A DNA stretch of 64,000 nucleotides. Source: Cacajao melanocephalus (Eukaryota > Chordata > Mammalia > Primates > Pitheciidae). This document shows positions 1-10,383 of this stretch, one piece after another. Both the position numbers and the translations under genes were made by a program. The notes below the pieces were generated by a model. The model was not told the DNA's origin. It did no database searches and saw nothing but the letters and a program-made list of their open reading frames with translations. Location: positions 1 to 64,000 of the forward strand of contig CAUYLG010051076.1 of assembly GCA_963573385.1 (NCBI GenBank), written 5' to 3'. Each line of letters opens with the position of its first letter. Positions within the stretch are counted from its first letter, which is position 1.

Positions 1-1312
1 CCCTGTTTAATAAATGGTGTTGGGAAAACTGGCTAGCAGTGTGCAGAAAGCAGAAACTGGACCCCTTCCTGACACCTTACACTAAAATTAACTCCAGATG
101 GATTAAAGACTTAAACATAAGACCTAACACCATAAAAACCCTAGAAGAAAACCTAAGCAAAGCCATTCAGGACATAGGCATAGGCAAGGACTTCATGACT
201 AAAACACCAAAAGCATTGGCAACAAAAACCAAAATAGACAGATGTGACCTAATTAAACTCCAGAGCTTCTGCACAGCAAAAGAAACAATCACTAGAGTGA
301 ACCAGCAACCAACAGAATGGGAAAAAATTTTTGCAATCTACCCATCTGACAAAGGGCTAATATCCAGAATCTACAAATAACTAAAATAGATTTATAAGAA
401 AAAACAAACAAACAAACCCATTCGAAAGTGGGAGAAGGATATGAACAGACATTTTACAAAAGAAGACATTTTTGTGGCCAACAAACATATGAAAAAATGC
501 TCATTATCACTGATTATTAGAGAAATGCAAATCAAAACCACATTGAGATACCACCTCATGCCAGTTAGAATGGCAATCATTAAAAAATCTGGAGACAACA
601 GATGCTGGAGAGGATGTGGAGAAATAGGAACACTTTTACACTGTTGGTGGGAGTGTAAACCAGTTAAACCATTGTGGAAGACAGTGTGGTTCTTCCTCAA
701 GGACCTAGAAATAGAAATTCCATTTGACCGAGCAATCCCATTACTGGGTACATACCCAAAGGATTATAAATCATTCTATTATAAAGACAGATGCACACGT
801 ATGTTCATAGTGGCACTGTTTACAATAGCAAAGACCTGGAACCAACCCAAATGCCCATCAACGATAGACTGGACAAGGAAAATGTGGCACATATACACCA
901 TGGAATACTAGGCAGCCATAAAAAACAATGAGTTTGTGTCCTTTGTAGGGACATGGATGAATCTGGAAACCATCATTCTCAGCAAACTGAAATAAGAACA
1001 GAAAATCAAACACTGCATGTTCTCACTCATAGGCAGGTGTTGAACAATGAGAACACATGGACACAGGGAGGGGAGCATCGCACACTAGGGTCTGTTGGTG
1101 GGGGCCAAGGGAGGAACTGCAGGAGGGTGGGGTTGTCGGGGAGGGATAACATGGGGAGAAATGCCAGATGTAGGTGACAGGGGGATGCAGGCAACAAACC
1201 ATATTGCCATGTAAGTACTATGCAACAATCTTGCATGATGTGTACACGTACCCCAGAACCTAAAGTACAATAAATACATACATAAATACATAAATAAGAA
1301 AGAATAAAATAA
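1..1312 (+). mobile_element. L1 retrotransposon, 3' end (continues upstream of window)
   Basis: The 3' part of an L1 LINE in sense orientation: the C-terminal third of ORF2, then a 3'UTR containing a G-rich stretch (about 1065-1150), an AATAAA signal at 1269-1274 and an A-rich tail to about 1312. The 3'UTR ends with the usual 'gtacccc agaacctaaa' type of sequence seen in L1PA/L1PB families. The 5' part lies outside the window. It lies against the remains of an MLT1 LTR on its 3' side. The assignment to L1 is secure; the subfamily is a guess. Confidence 0.95.
3..1043 (+). pseudogene. L1 ORF2 C-terminal fragment, dead
   Basis: One frame reads through the ORF2 C-terminus but is broken by stops at 378-380, 909-911 and near 990. 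The C-terminal cysteine-rich motif [18 protein letters not shown] is readable at about 603-656; in L1 ORF2p this region contributes to RNA binding. No reverse transcriptase or endonuclease domain is present here because the fragment starts downstream of them. It cannot encode a working protein. Confidence 0.9.
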
Positions 1313-1353
1313 GAAATACAGTATTTGCAAATGTAAACCAAGTTTCAATTAGG

Positions 1354-1793
1354 TCATATAAGTCATATTAGTCCATTCCCATGATGATAATAAAGACATT
1401 CCCATGATGATAATAAAGTTATATTAGTCCATTCCCATGATGATAATAAAGACATTCCCATGATGATGTGTAAATTATAAAGAAGAAAGATTTAATTGAC
1501 TCACAGTTCCACAGCACTGGGGAGGCCTCAGGAAACTTACAATCATGATGGAAGGGGAAGCAAACACAACCTTCTTCATATGGTGGCAGCAAGGAGAGGT
1601 CCCAAGCAAAACAGGTAATAGACCCTTATAAAACAATCAGATCTGCTGAGAACTTATTATCATGAGAATAGCATGAGGATAACTGCCCCCCGTGACTAAA
1701 TTACCTCCTACTGGGTTGCTCCCATGATACATTGGGATTATGGGAACTACAATTTAAGATGAGATTTGGGTGTGGCACAGCCAAACCATATCA
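1354..1793 (-). mobile_element. MST/THE1-type MaLR solo LTR, nested in MLT1
   Basis: In reverse orientation this reads as a MaLR LTR. The right end carries the familiar 'cagccaaaccatatca', and the centre has 'ggggaggcctcaggaaactt' and 'actcacagttccac'. A 5-bp target duplication, ttagg, flanks it at 1349-1353 and 1794-1798, as expected for an LTR insertion. Its outer 5' portion (low coordinates) has been expanded by tandem duplication. No internal region or second LTR is present, so it is a solo LTR. Confidence 0.8.
1366..1475. repeat. Nested tandem duplication inside the MaLR LTR
   Basis: A unit of 56 bp starting 'tattagtccattcccatga' occurs at 1366 and again at 1422. Within each unit a 23-bp block, 'cattcccatgatgataataa' plus aga, occurs twice, giving a two-level tandem repeat with almost no divergence between copies. 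An unmodified LTR of this type has only one copy, so the duplication arose after insertion. Confidence 0.85.
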
Positions 1794-2016
1794 TTAGGTC
1801 AGAGCATTCTCTGATTCAATTATTGCTGCTCTTACAACAAAAGGGAAATCTTGACAAAGACACACAGGAAGAATGCCAAATGATGACAGATACAGAGATT
1901 GGAGACATGCATCTACAAGCCAAGAGTCACCAAGAACTGATGACAACCACATGAACATGGGAGAAAGGAATGAGACAGACTCATTCAGAGCCCTCTAGAA
2001 GAAACAAACCATTCTC

Positions 2017-2281
2017 TTTTTTAAATAAAAAGAAACTGATTTTTTCATGTTTAATTGCCAAATAATAATTATGTATATTTATGGAGTACAATGTGATATT
2101 TTGATTATTATGTACATTACAAAAAGATTCGATAAAGCTGTATGGTGAACACAGGAAGAATGTATATTTCAAAATTGCTAAAATAGATTTTTAACATTGT
2201 TATCACACACAAAAAATTACAAATTGGTGAGGTTATGGATATGTTAATTAGCTTAATCAAACACATAGAAAACAACATGTC
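2017..2281. mobile_element. Old L1 (L1M-type) 3'UTR pieces in opposite orientations
   Basis: The block at about 2045-2125 resembles the terminal 3'UTR of L1MA/L1MB elements read on the minus strand ('tatttatggagtacaatgtg'). The block at about 2170-2265 resembles the same kind of 3'UTR read on the plus strand ('ggttatggatatgttaatta'). Together they interrupt the MLT1 LTR. The alignment is from memory and diverged, so boundaries and orientation are uncertain. Confidence 0.5.
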
Positions 2282-2393
2282 CAACCCCTTGATTTTAAAC
2301 TTCTAACCACTAGAAATGGGAGATAATAAATTTCTGATATATCAAGCCACTCAGTTTGTGGTGGTTTGTTACAGCAACCATGAAAAACTAGTA

Positions 2394-4771
2394 CGGTCTT
2401 AACTTATTGTATATGCTTAAGTTTATTGTACTTTGCAGATATTGAATTTTTACAAACTGAAGGTTTGTGATAATCTGGATCGAGCAAGTCTATCTGTGCC
2501 ACTTTTCCAACAGCACATGCTAGTCCATGTCTCTGTGTCACATTTTAGTAATTCTCACAATATTTCAAATTTTATTATTATATCTGTATGGTGATCTATG
2601 ATCAGTGATCTGTGTTGTTCTTATTTTAATTATTTTGGGCACCACAAACTGTGCTCATATAAGACTCTGAACTTAACTGATAAGTGTCTTTTGTGTTCTG
2701 ACTGCTCCACCAACAAGGCATTTCCCCATCTCCCATTCATTGGACCTCCCTATTCCCTCAGGCACAACAAGATTGGAATTAGGCCAAGTAATAGTCCTAC
2801 AATGACCTCTAGGTAATCAAGTGAAAAGAAAACTCACTCTGGACACACTTTAAATCAAAAGCTAAGAATGATTAAGCTTAGTGAGGAACGCATGTCAAAG
2901 CTGAGACAGGCCAAAAGCCAGGCCTTTTGTGTCAGTTAGTCAAGTTGTGAATACAAAGGAAAAGTTCTTGATGGAAATATAAAGCGCTACTCCAGTAAGC
3001 ACAAAATGATAAGTGAAACTGCCTTATCACTGATATGGAGAAAGTTTTAGTATTCTAGATAGAAGATCAAATTAACCACAACATCCTCTTAAGTCAAAGC
3101 CTTATCCAGAACAAAGCCCCAACTCAATTCAATTCACTGAAGGCTGAGAGAGGTGAGGAAGCTGCAGAAGAAAAGTTTGAAGCTAGCAGAGATTGGCTCA
3201 TGAGGTTTAGGGAAAGAAGCCATCTCCATAACATTAAAGTGAAAAGTGAACCAGCAAGTTACGGTGTAGAGGCTGCAGGTTATCCAGAAAATCCAGCTAA
3301 GCTCATTGATGAAGATGGCTGCACTCAACAATAAAGTCTCAATGTTGATGAAACAGCCTTGTGCTAGAAGAAAATGTCATCTAGAACTTTGATAGCTAGA
3401 AAGGAGAGGGTGATACCTGGCTTCTAAGCTCCAAATGACAGACTGCTCTCCTATTAGGGGTTAATGCAGCTGCTAACTTAAAGATAATGTTTATTTACCA
3501 TTCAAAAACTCCTAGAGCCCCTAAGAATTAGACTAAATCTATTCTGCTTGTGCTCTATAAATGGAATAACAAAGCCTGGATGACAACATATCTGTTTACT
3601 TAATGGTTTACTGAATATTTCAAGCCTACTGTTGAGATCTACTGGTCAGATAAAAAAAAAGATTCTTTTCAAATATTACTGATCATTGACAATGCACCTA
3701 GTCACCCAAGAGTTCTGTTCTTACAGATATGTACAAAAAGATTAATGCTATTTTCATGCCTGCTAACACAGTATCCATTCTGCAGTCCAAGTATCAATAA
3801 GTAATTTCAACTTCCAAGTATTTATTTAAGAAATACACTTTGTAAGGTTATAGCTACTATAGATAGTGATTTATTTGATGGATCTGGGCTAAGGAGAGTG
3901 AAGACCTTCTGCAAAGAGTTCACTATTCTGAGTGACATTAAGAATGCCCGTGATTATTGACACTAGGTCAAAATATCAGTATTAACAGGAATTTGGAAGA
4001 AGCTGAGTCTAACTCTCATGGATGACTTCTCAAGATTCAAGACTTCAATGGAAGAAGTAACTATATATGGTGAAAATAGCAAGAGAACAAGAATTAGAAG
4101 TAGAGCCTGAAGATGAGACTGAGTTAGTATAATCTCATGATAAAACTTAGAGGATGAATAGCTGCTTCTTATGGAAAAACAAAGAAAATGGTTTATTGGA
4201 TAGAATCTATTTCTGGTAAAGATGCTCTGCACATTACTCAAATGACAACAAGGGATTTAGACTATTACATAAACCTGATTGATAAAGCAGGCAGGGTTGG
4301 AAAGGGTCAACTTCAATTTTGAAAAAGGTTCTACTGTGGGTAAAATGCTACCAATGAACATAGCATGAAGATAGCATGAAGATAAATCTTTGATAAGAAG
4401 AAGAGTCAATCAATGTGGCAATGTGCATCGTTGTCTTATTTTAAGAAATTGCCAAAGCCACCCAACTTTCATCAACCACCACTTAGTCAACAGCCATCAA
4501 CATTGAGGAATAATCCTTCATTAGCAAAAAGATTATGACTCACTGAAAGCTCAGATGAATATGAGGCTTTTTAGTAGTAAAGTGCTTTTAATTAAGGTAT
4601 GTCCATTGTTTTTGAAGACTGCTGATGCACACTTACTAGTATACAGTATAGGGTAAACATAACTTTTCTCTGACTTGAGAATGTAAAAAAACTATATAAC
4701 TGGATTTATTGCAACATTTGTTTATTGTGGAGGTCTGGAACTGAACCTTTAGTATCTCCCAGGTATCCCTG
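2394..4771 (+). mobile_element. Tigger1 DNA transposon, near full length
   Basis: A pogo/Tc1-mariner superfamily transposon of about 2.38 kb, close to the usual Tigger1 length of about 2.4 kb. The right terminus reads 'cccaggtatccctg' and both ends are flanked by TA (2392-2393 and 4772-4773), the standard target duplication for this superfamily. Inside the 5' end, 'gcagatattga' and 'gcaagtctatctgtgcc' match the Tigger1 leader. The coding region is present but broken. Both ends survive, so it is a fossil rather than a fragment. Confidence 0.9.
2815..4562 (+). pseudogene. Tigger1 transposase pseudogene (CENP-B-like, DDE class)
   Basis: The remains of a pogo-like transposase. The N-terminal DNA-binding part is scrambled by frameshifts (2815-3000). 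Downstream, recognisable stretches include '[20 protein letters not shown]' (about 3143-3202), the first catalytic motif NVDETA (3341-3358) and the second catalytic motif DNAPSHPR (3688-3711). The expected third acidic motif, which follows a NTxSILQ stretch near 3760-3780, is replaced by residues without the aspartate and a stop. Several other stops and frameshifts are present. It is catalytically dead. Confidence 0.88.
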
Positions 4772-4773
4772 TA

Positions 4774-6805
4774 TTTTGAGAAAATATTTGAGTACACTCT
4801 CTAACTTTTCTTGAAAACAGTAATTTGATTTCCAAGTTCTGAGAGATAGTCTACTAAATATTGAAGTATATTTAAGTATTACGTTTCCGTCAGAATTAGA
4901 GTCAATATTCAGAGATAAATGAAACCTTTCAAACACATATTTTGAGGTATTGAACCAAACGTTTATTCTAAAGATTTATTAGACTCTGTCTTTGGTACCA
5001 AGAAAATAAGAGTGTAAAATATATAATAAAGTATAAGTTAATTTTTCCTTTCTATTTTTGATAGAGTGAAAGATTGTATCTGGCACATCGAGAAGATTTT
5101 GCTTTGATGCTAGTAATTAATTATTGGAAAAACTCACTTGGAGTACTTGGTAAAAAAAAAATTATACTTAACATCAAAGTGCTTTAATCAGATTTCTCAT
5201 TTTCAGATAATCTCTTCTCAGATGATTTTTGTTTATGTTTTTAGCATTTTGGTGAAAGCATCTGGACTGACTGCGGAGATGACTGTTTTCTTTCCTGGTA
5301 CTTTAGCAAAAGAGAAGAAATTTCCCTTTAAACATAATTATCTACCTTGATTCCCCTTAATGGTCTAATATCTCTGTCTTTGTCTACTCAATAAAGAATT
5401 GAATTTGTTTTTTGAGTTCATTTTCTTATTTCTTCAAGAAGTGAACTAAATCTGGAATAGATAGGTTCAGGCAATTTTTCAGATAAGGGTGCTTCAAATA
5501 GTCATAACTGAAAAATCTTGGCTTGATTTGAAAGTGTGAATGTATTGTGTGACTTTACTTCTGTTTCCATACTGCCAAGTTCTTTTCACATTCTCATCTT
5601 GGCAGTTTTTCCAGATATCCACTTTGCCCAGATGTCTGCATATCTGTATTAGTTTTGTCAATAAGTCTTGACTCAGAGTTCACCGTTAGTAAGAAAACTT
5701 TTCAACAGTTCTGCAGTTAAATGATTATATCTCAGGGCAAGTGGAAAATATATCTGAAAAATAATAATAATGAAGTTGTAGCTCAGTATTTGTAGAATAG
5801 TCATACTTTACTAAGATGAAAATCCATGGACTTACAAATGCTTTCCTTCTTAAAAAGAATACAAAATTTTAGTCATGTATTCAAACTTGTCAAATTATAA
5901 AATTTGAATGACAAACCCTCCCCAGTCCAAAGAAACTGTAGAGCAAAAATAAAGATAGAAATGACAGTTAATATTATTCAGAAGATACAATGAGAAGGCT
6001 AATTAAATAAATTCTTATAACTAGAATATTTAAAACTAGTGAGAAAGTGAAAGAATAAAAACTCTCAGAAAGAAGACATATCTAAATATGACTGAAATTT
6101 TAAAAATATTAGTATATGTCATCTATATTTTACATGCATATTACATTGCAAATATAAACATAATATATTTTGCCAGTGTTAGTAAAATGAAGCTCTCTAA
6201 GACTGTACAGGTGCAAACCTTAGCTGTAGACATCTCCTATAAAGTGTGGCTCAGAGGGAGTCCCAAAATGTTACTCCTGCATCTACTACAAAGCTTGAAA
6301 AAATTTCCAATAACCATTTTCCTTTATTGAGGTGCTGTAGGTCTCTGTTAAAATATAAACATAATTTTTTCCCTGGTTTCGAGATGGCTTTGATAATGTT
6401 CCCTTTCTATGACTCTTTCTAGGATGCTTTTCTTTTCCCCATCAACTTTGGCAAATTTCCCTCTTTGAGCCCCTTCACTTTTCATCTGTATTTAGGTTTG
6501 TCATTAATGATGTGTGAAATTATTGTTTGATCTGTTTTCTCTGTTTCCTCAGTAACTGCCCATAGAAAAAAGACCTGTTAGTCTGTAATGTCTTCCAGTC
6601 ATTTAATAGCTATAAAGATAATTTTTACTCGCAGAAATTTTTCCAGGAAGATTCTATAATTCTCCAAATACAAATAAGTCATCTATATTCATGTGAGGAT
6701 CTGAATAAAATTCAGACCTAGAGAAGCCTTTCTTTGGGCCCTGCTTCATCCCATTCTAACCTCCTCATCTTCCTAATTGCCTTCAGGCAACTGAGTCCCA
6801 TAAAC
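4774..6805. other. AT-rich sequence without recognised features
   Basis: About 2 kb between Tigger1 and the nested transposon cluster. I see no L1, Alu or LTR signature, and no reading frame with coding character; the short frames present use AT-rich chance codons. It may hold diverged ancient repeats that cannot be recognised by eye. Confidence 0.5.
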
Positions 6806-6918
6806 CAGTGGTACACAATACAAGAAGTAAAATTTACTTGATAGGTTGATGAAGCCTCCTCACACTTTCAGTGAGACAGGTTTAAGAGCACTGACAAAAC
6901 AAGTACACTAGTTTATAG

Positions 6919-7363
6919 CAGGGGTCCCCGCGCCTGGGGGAAGCAGAACAGTGCCACTCCAGTCTGCGGCCTGTTATTTTCTATTGCTAGATACACAGCA
7001 GTAGGTGCACTCACCTCCTGCATCAGAGATGGGTTTCATGGAAAACTTGACGGAGGGGGTAGGGGATGTTTCAGTATGAAACTGTTCCACCTCAGATCAT
7101 CAGACATCAGTTAGATTCTCATAAGGAGTACGCAGCCTAAGTCTCTTACTTACACATTTCACCATAGAGTTTACAATTCTATGAGAATCTAATGCTGTCA
7201 CTGATCTGATAGGAAGTGGAGCTCAGCCACTAATCTGACAGCAGGTGGAGCTCAGGTGGTAATGTTCTCTCAGGGCCACTTAACTCTTGCTGTGTGGCCT
7301 GGTTCCTAATTGGCCACAGAGAGGACCGGTACTGGTCTGCTGCCCAGGGGTTGGGGACCCCTG
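6919..7363. mobile_element. Non-autonomous hAT-type DNA transposon
   Basis: The termini are inverted repeats: caggggtcccc at 6919-6929 and ggggacccctg at 7353-7363. Inside are paired blocks such as 'gattctcataaggagtacgc' and 'tctatgagaatctaatgct', plus two 'gtggagctcag' motifs, typical of human hAT (Tip100/Charlie-type) non-autonomous elements. The length is about 445 bp and there is no transposase. It lies at the centre of the inverted-repeat element. The 8-bp target duplication is not cleanly readable because MADE1 inserted 3 bp beyond the right end. Confidence 0.7.
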
Positions 7364-7366
7364 TTA

Positions 7367-7445
7367 TTAGGTTGGTGCAAAAATAATTGCAGTTTTCTCC
7401 ATGAAAAGTAATGGCAAAAAGCGCAATTACTCTTGCAAAACCTAA
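7367..7445 (+). mobile_element. MADE1 mariner MITE with mir-548-like hairpin
   Basis: A 79-bp element beginning 'ttaggttggtgcaaaaataa' and ending 'actcttgcaaaacctaa', flanked by TA at 7365-7366 and 7446-7447. The two halves are inverted repeats that fold into a long hairpin. MADE1 is an Hsmar1-derived, primate-specific MITE and the source of the mir-548 microRNA family. This copy has several arm substitutions and an altered centre. Whether it is transcribed or processed cannot be seen from sequence. Confidence 0.93.
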
Positions 7446-7532
7446 TATAAACCAGCCTACTTGTCAGAGCTCTTAAACCTGTCTCATTGAAAGTGTTAGA
7501 TTTCATCAACCTATCAAGCAAATTTTACTAAT

Positions 7533-8145
7533 TGTATTGGTTGTCTACTGCTGCTTAACAAATTACTATACATTTAGAAATTTTAATAACACCCGTTTAT
7601 TATCTCAGAGTTTCAGTAGGTCAAGATTATAGGTAGTATATGACTGGATTGTTTGTTCAGGGTATCACAAGACTGACAACAAGGTATTAGCTTGTCTGAG
7701 TTCTCATCCTGAGGTTTTGGAAAAATCTTACTTCCAGGTTTTTTTCTTCAGGTTGTTAGCAGAATTTATTACTTTATGGTGATAGGACTACTGTCTTTAT
7801 GTTCTTGCTGATTGACAGCTAGGGACCACTTTTGCCTCTGAGGTCACTGTTAGATCTTTGACCTGTGGCCTTCACTGTCACAGCAATAGAAACCCTTCCT
7901 TCAGCAGAATTCTCATTATTCGAATCTCTCTGACTTCTCCTAAAACAGTCAAAAAAAAAAAAAAAACCCTGCTTTTGAAGGGCTCATGTGACTGACTAGG
8001 TTAGGCCCAACTGGATAATCTCTTTTTATTAACTCAAAGTCAACTAAACCATAATTACATTAGCACAATCCCTTTGCCATGTAATATAATCAGGGGCTTA
8101 AAGGAGCAAAAATTAGGAGGCCATCTTAGAATTCTGCCTACCACA
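7533..8145 (-). mobile_element. MaLR/MLT-type LTR, minus strand
   Basis: Reads in reverse as a long MaLR-style LTR. The left edge is 'tgtattggttgtctactgct' followed by 'gcttaacaaattac', and the right edge is 'tctgcctaccaca'. A 5-bp target duplication, ctaat, flanks it exactly at 7528-7532 and 8146-8150. It contains an A-run of about 18 near 7951. The length is 613 bp. It inserted at the outer edge of the right arm of the inverted-repeat element. The MLT1-like naming is from memory. Confidence 0.75.
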
Positions 8146-8150
8146 CTAAT

Positions 8151-9074
8151 TAACTTCATTTTTACAATTTTAATTATATGGAAATCATAGAAATTATGTT
8201 GTTGACATACCTGTGCAGAGAAAACACAACTCACTAGTAGGAGACCAAAAAATCAAACAAAATCAAAGTATGATGTGCACAGACTATGAATTATAAATTG
8301 AAAAATATTTCCATAGTAACAATGAATTTATCAAGTATAATAGATACTTATACTGTAGTATAACATTTTTATACATTTTAGAAAATATTGTCATTCATAT
8401 ATTAACATATTAAGTGTGTGTGTGTGTGTGTGTGTGTGTATACTTAATTTGCAAAATGCATACTTAATTTGCAAAATGCATCAGGCCTTAATATAAGTAA
8501 GCTTGAAAGATAACTTTATTGTAAATTCTACTGTCACTGCTTTTTAAAGCATAGTTATTTACTTTTAAAATAATAACATGTTGGGTGACTTTAATACTAT
8601 CTGTTTGCCCATTTCAGTGTTCTCTATAAATTGCATAGAGTATTTTAAAATGAATAAAACATGTTATGCTAACATGAAGAAAATAAATGTACTTGTTCTG
8701 TGGAAATAAAGATCCTGCGCTAAATTCTTGATTACATAAAAATTTTCACTTGAGCATATTTCATGGAAAACAAGTCAAAACTACTTTACCAGAATGCACA
8801 ATCATTTTATAAATGCATAGTCATTTTATAAAAGATTATATATTATATATCTATACTGTTAAAAAAATAATTTATATTAACCCTGCTTTATTACTAATAA
8901 GTTAATTATTCCTTTTGTATTTATATGCAATACTGAAATTTGAATTACAAGTCAAATTTGACTTAGTTATGCCTAATAAATTTTTTTACTGTGGAAATAG
9001 TTATGTGATTTCTGTGATTATATTAAAAAAATTTTTGAAGCCAGTATAACTTAATCTGGAAGCACTAAATATAG
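8151..9074. other. AT-rich sequence, only a TG microsatellite
   Basis: No gene or recognisable transposon. It holds a TG microsatellite at 8414-8440, followed by two direct copies of 'tacttaatttgcaaaatgca' (about 8441-8480), and a direct repeat of 'tcattttataaa' near 8803-8834. Confidence 0.5.
8414..8440. repeat. (TG)n microsatellite
   Basis: Uninterrupted alternating TG of about 13 units, directly followed by a 20-bp tandem duplication. Confidence 0.95.
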
Positions 9075-10383
9075 AAAAGAAAAGCTGTTACCAGTCACTA
9101 CAAAAACACACTGAAGTACACACCAATGACACTATGAAGCAACTACATTTACAAGTCTGCAAAATTAACCAGACTGCATCATGCTGACAGGATCAAATTC
9201 ATACATAATGATATTAACCTTAAATGCAAATGGACTAAATGCCCCAATTAAAAGACACAGAATGGCAGACTGGATAAAAGACAAGAACTATTTGTGTGCT
9301 GTGTTCAAGAGACCCATTTCACATGCAGAGACACACATAGGCTCAAAATAAAGGGATGGAAGAAAATTTACAAAGTGAAAAGGAGAAAAAAGCAGGGGTT
9401 GCATAGTTTCTACAAAACAGACTTCAAACCAACAAAGTCAAAATAAAGAAGGGCACTACATACTGGTAAAGGGATCAATTCAACAAGAAGAGCAAATTAT
9501 CCTAAATATATATGCACTCAATACAGGAGCACCCAGATTAATAAAACAGCTTCTTTAAAACCTACAAAGAGACTTAGACTCCCACGTGATAATAGTGGGA
9601 GACCCAATACCCCATTGTCAATATTAGACAGATCATCAAAACAGAAAATTAAAAAGGATATTCAGTACTTGAACTCAACTCTGGATAAAATGGAACCTAT
9701 ATATATCTACAGAACTCATATCCCAAAACAACAGAATATATATTTTTCTTGGTACCAAATGGCATGTACTCTAAAATTGATCACATAATTGGAAGTAGAA
9801 TACTCCTCAATAAATGTAAAATAACTGAAATTGTAACAGTCTCTCAGAGCACAGCACAATCAAATTAGAACTCAATATTAAGAAACTCACTCAAAACTAC
9901 ACAACTACATGGAAACTGAACAACCTGCTTCTAAATGACTTCTGCTTCTAAACAACCTATAGATATCTACAGAATTCATACCCCAAACAACAGAATATAC
10001 ATTTTTCTTGGTGCCAAATGGCACATACTCTAAAATTGATCACATAATTGGAAGTAGAATACTTCTCAACAAATGCAAAATAACTGAAATCATAACAAAC
10101 AGTCTCTCAGACCACAGCACAATCAAATTAGAACTAAATATTAAGAAACTCACTCAAAACTACACAACTACATGGAAATTGAACAACCTGCTTCAAAATG
10201 ACTTCTAGGTAAATAAGAAAATTAAGGTAGAAATCAAGAAGTTCTCTGAAATTAATGAGGACAAAGAGACAATGTACCAGAATCTTTGGGAGGCAGCTAA
10301 AGCAGTGTTAAGGGGAAAATTTAGAAATTTGTAGCACTAAATACCCACATCAAAAAGCTAGAAAGATCTCAAATCAACATCCC
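9075..10383 (+). mobile_element. L1 fragment: inter-ORF region and ORF2 endonuclease domain
   Basis: The sequence begins in the L1 intergenic spacer and enters ORF2 at an ATG at 9181, with the endonuclease N-terminus readable as MLTGSNSYIMILTLNANGLN. The frame breaks soon after. At 9595-9620 the catalytic GDFNTPLS-type block is present but frameshifted. The fragment continues to the ORF2 stretch reading about '[16 protein letters not shown]' (near 10270-10330) and ends where the next L1 begins. It is truncated at both ends and carries an internal tandem duplication. The family is probably L1PB/L1PA-old. Confidence 0.88.
9694..10206 (+). repeat. 260-bp tandem duplication within the L1 endonuclease region
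   Basis: The block starting 'acctatatatatctacagaa' (about 9695) is repeated from about 9955 ('acctatagatatctacagaa') with a period of 260 bp. Each copy contains 'cacataattggaagtagaat' and ends at the 'caacctgcttc' stretch. The copies differ at scattered sites, so the duplication is old. The second copy keeps a longer open frame (10008-10208). Confidence 0.92.

Larger units (their letters stand above)
1316..2391 (+). mobile_element. MLT1-type MaLR LTR, split into three pieces
   Basis: Three blocks match successive parts of an MLT1 LTR: 1316-1353, 1799-2016 (with the 'gatgcatctacaagccaag' type block, here at about 1906-1925) and 2282-2391 (ending with 'cagtttgtggtggtttgtta' and 'acagcaacca'). 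The gaps are filled by a minus-strand MaLR LTR (1354-1793) and L1 3'UTR sequence (2017-2281). Tigger1 sits against the 3' end. MaLR LTRs are old non-autonomous retrovirus-like elements, and only the LTR is seen here. The split order gives relative ages: MLT1 is the oldest. Confidence 0.75.
6824..7530. mobile_element. Inverted-repeat (MITE-like) element split by hAT and MADE1
   Basis: The left arm (6824-6917) and right arm (7448-7530) are reverse complements of each other over roughly 85-90 bp with a few gaps. Shared blocks include 'cttgataggttgatga' and 'gagacaggtttaagagc' on the left, with their complements on the right. The space between holds a hAT element and a MADE1 element. Removing both leaves a nearly perfect palindrome of about 180 bp, the architecture of palindromic DNA-transposon MITEs. 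The left side starts near 'cagtggtac' (6806), which resembles a hAT terminus. I cannot name the family with certainty. Confidence 0.65.
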
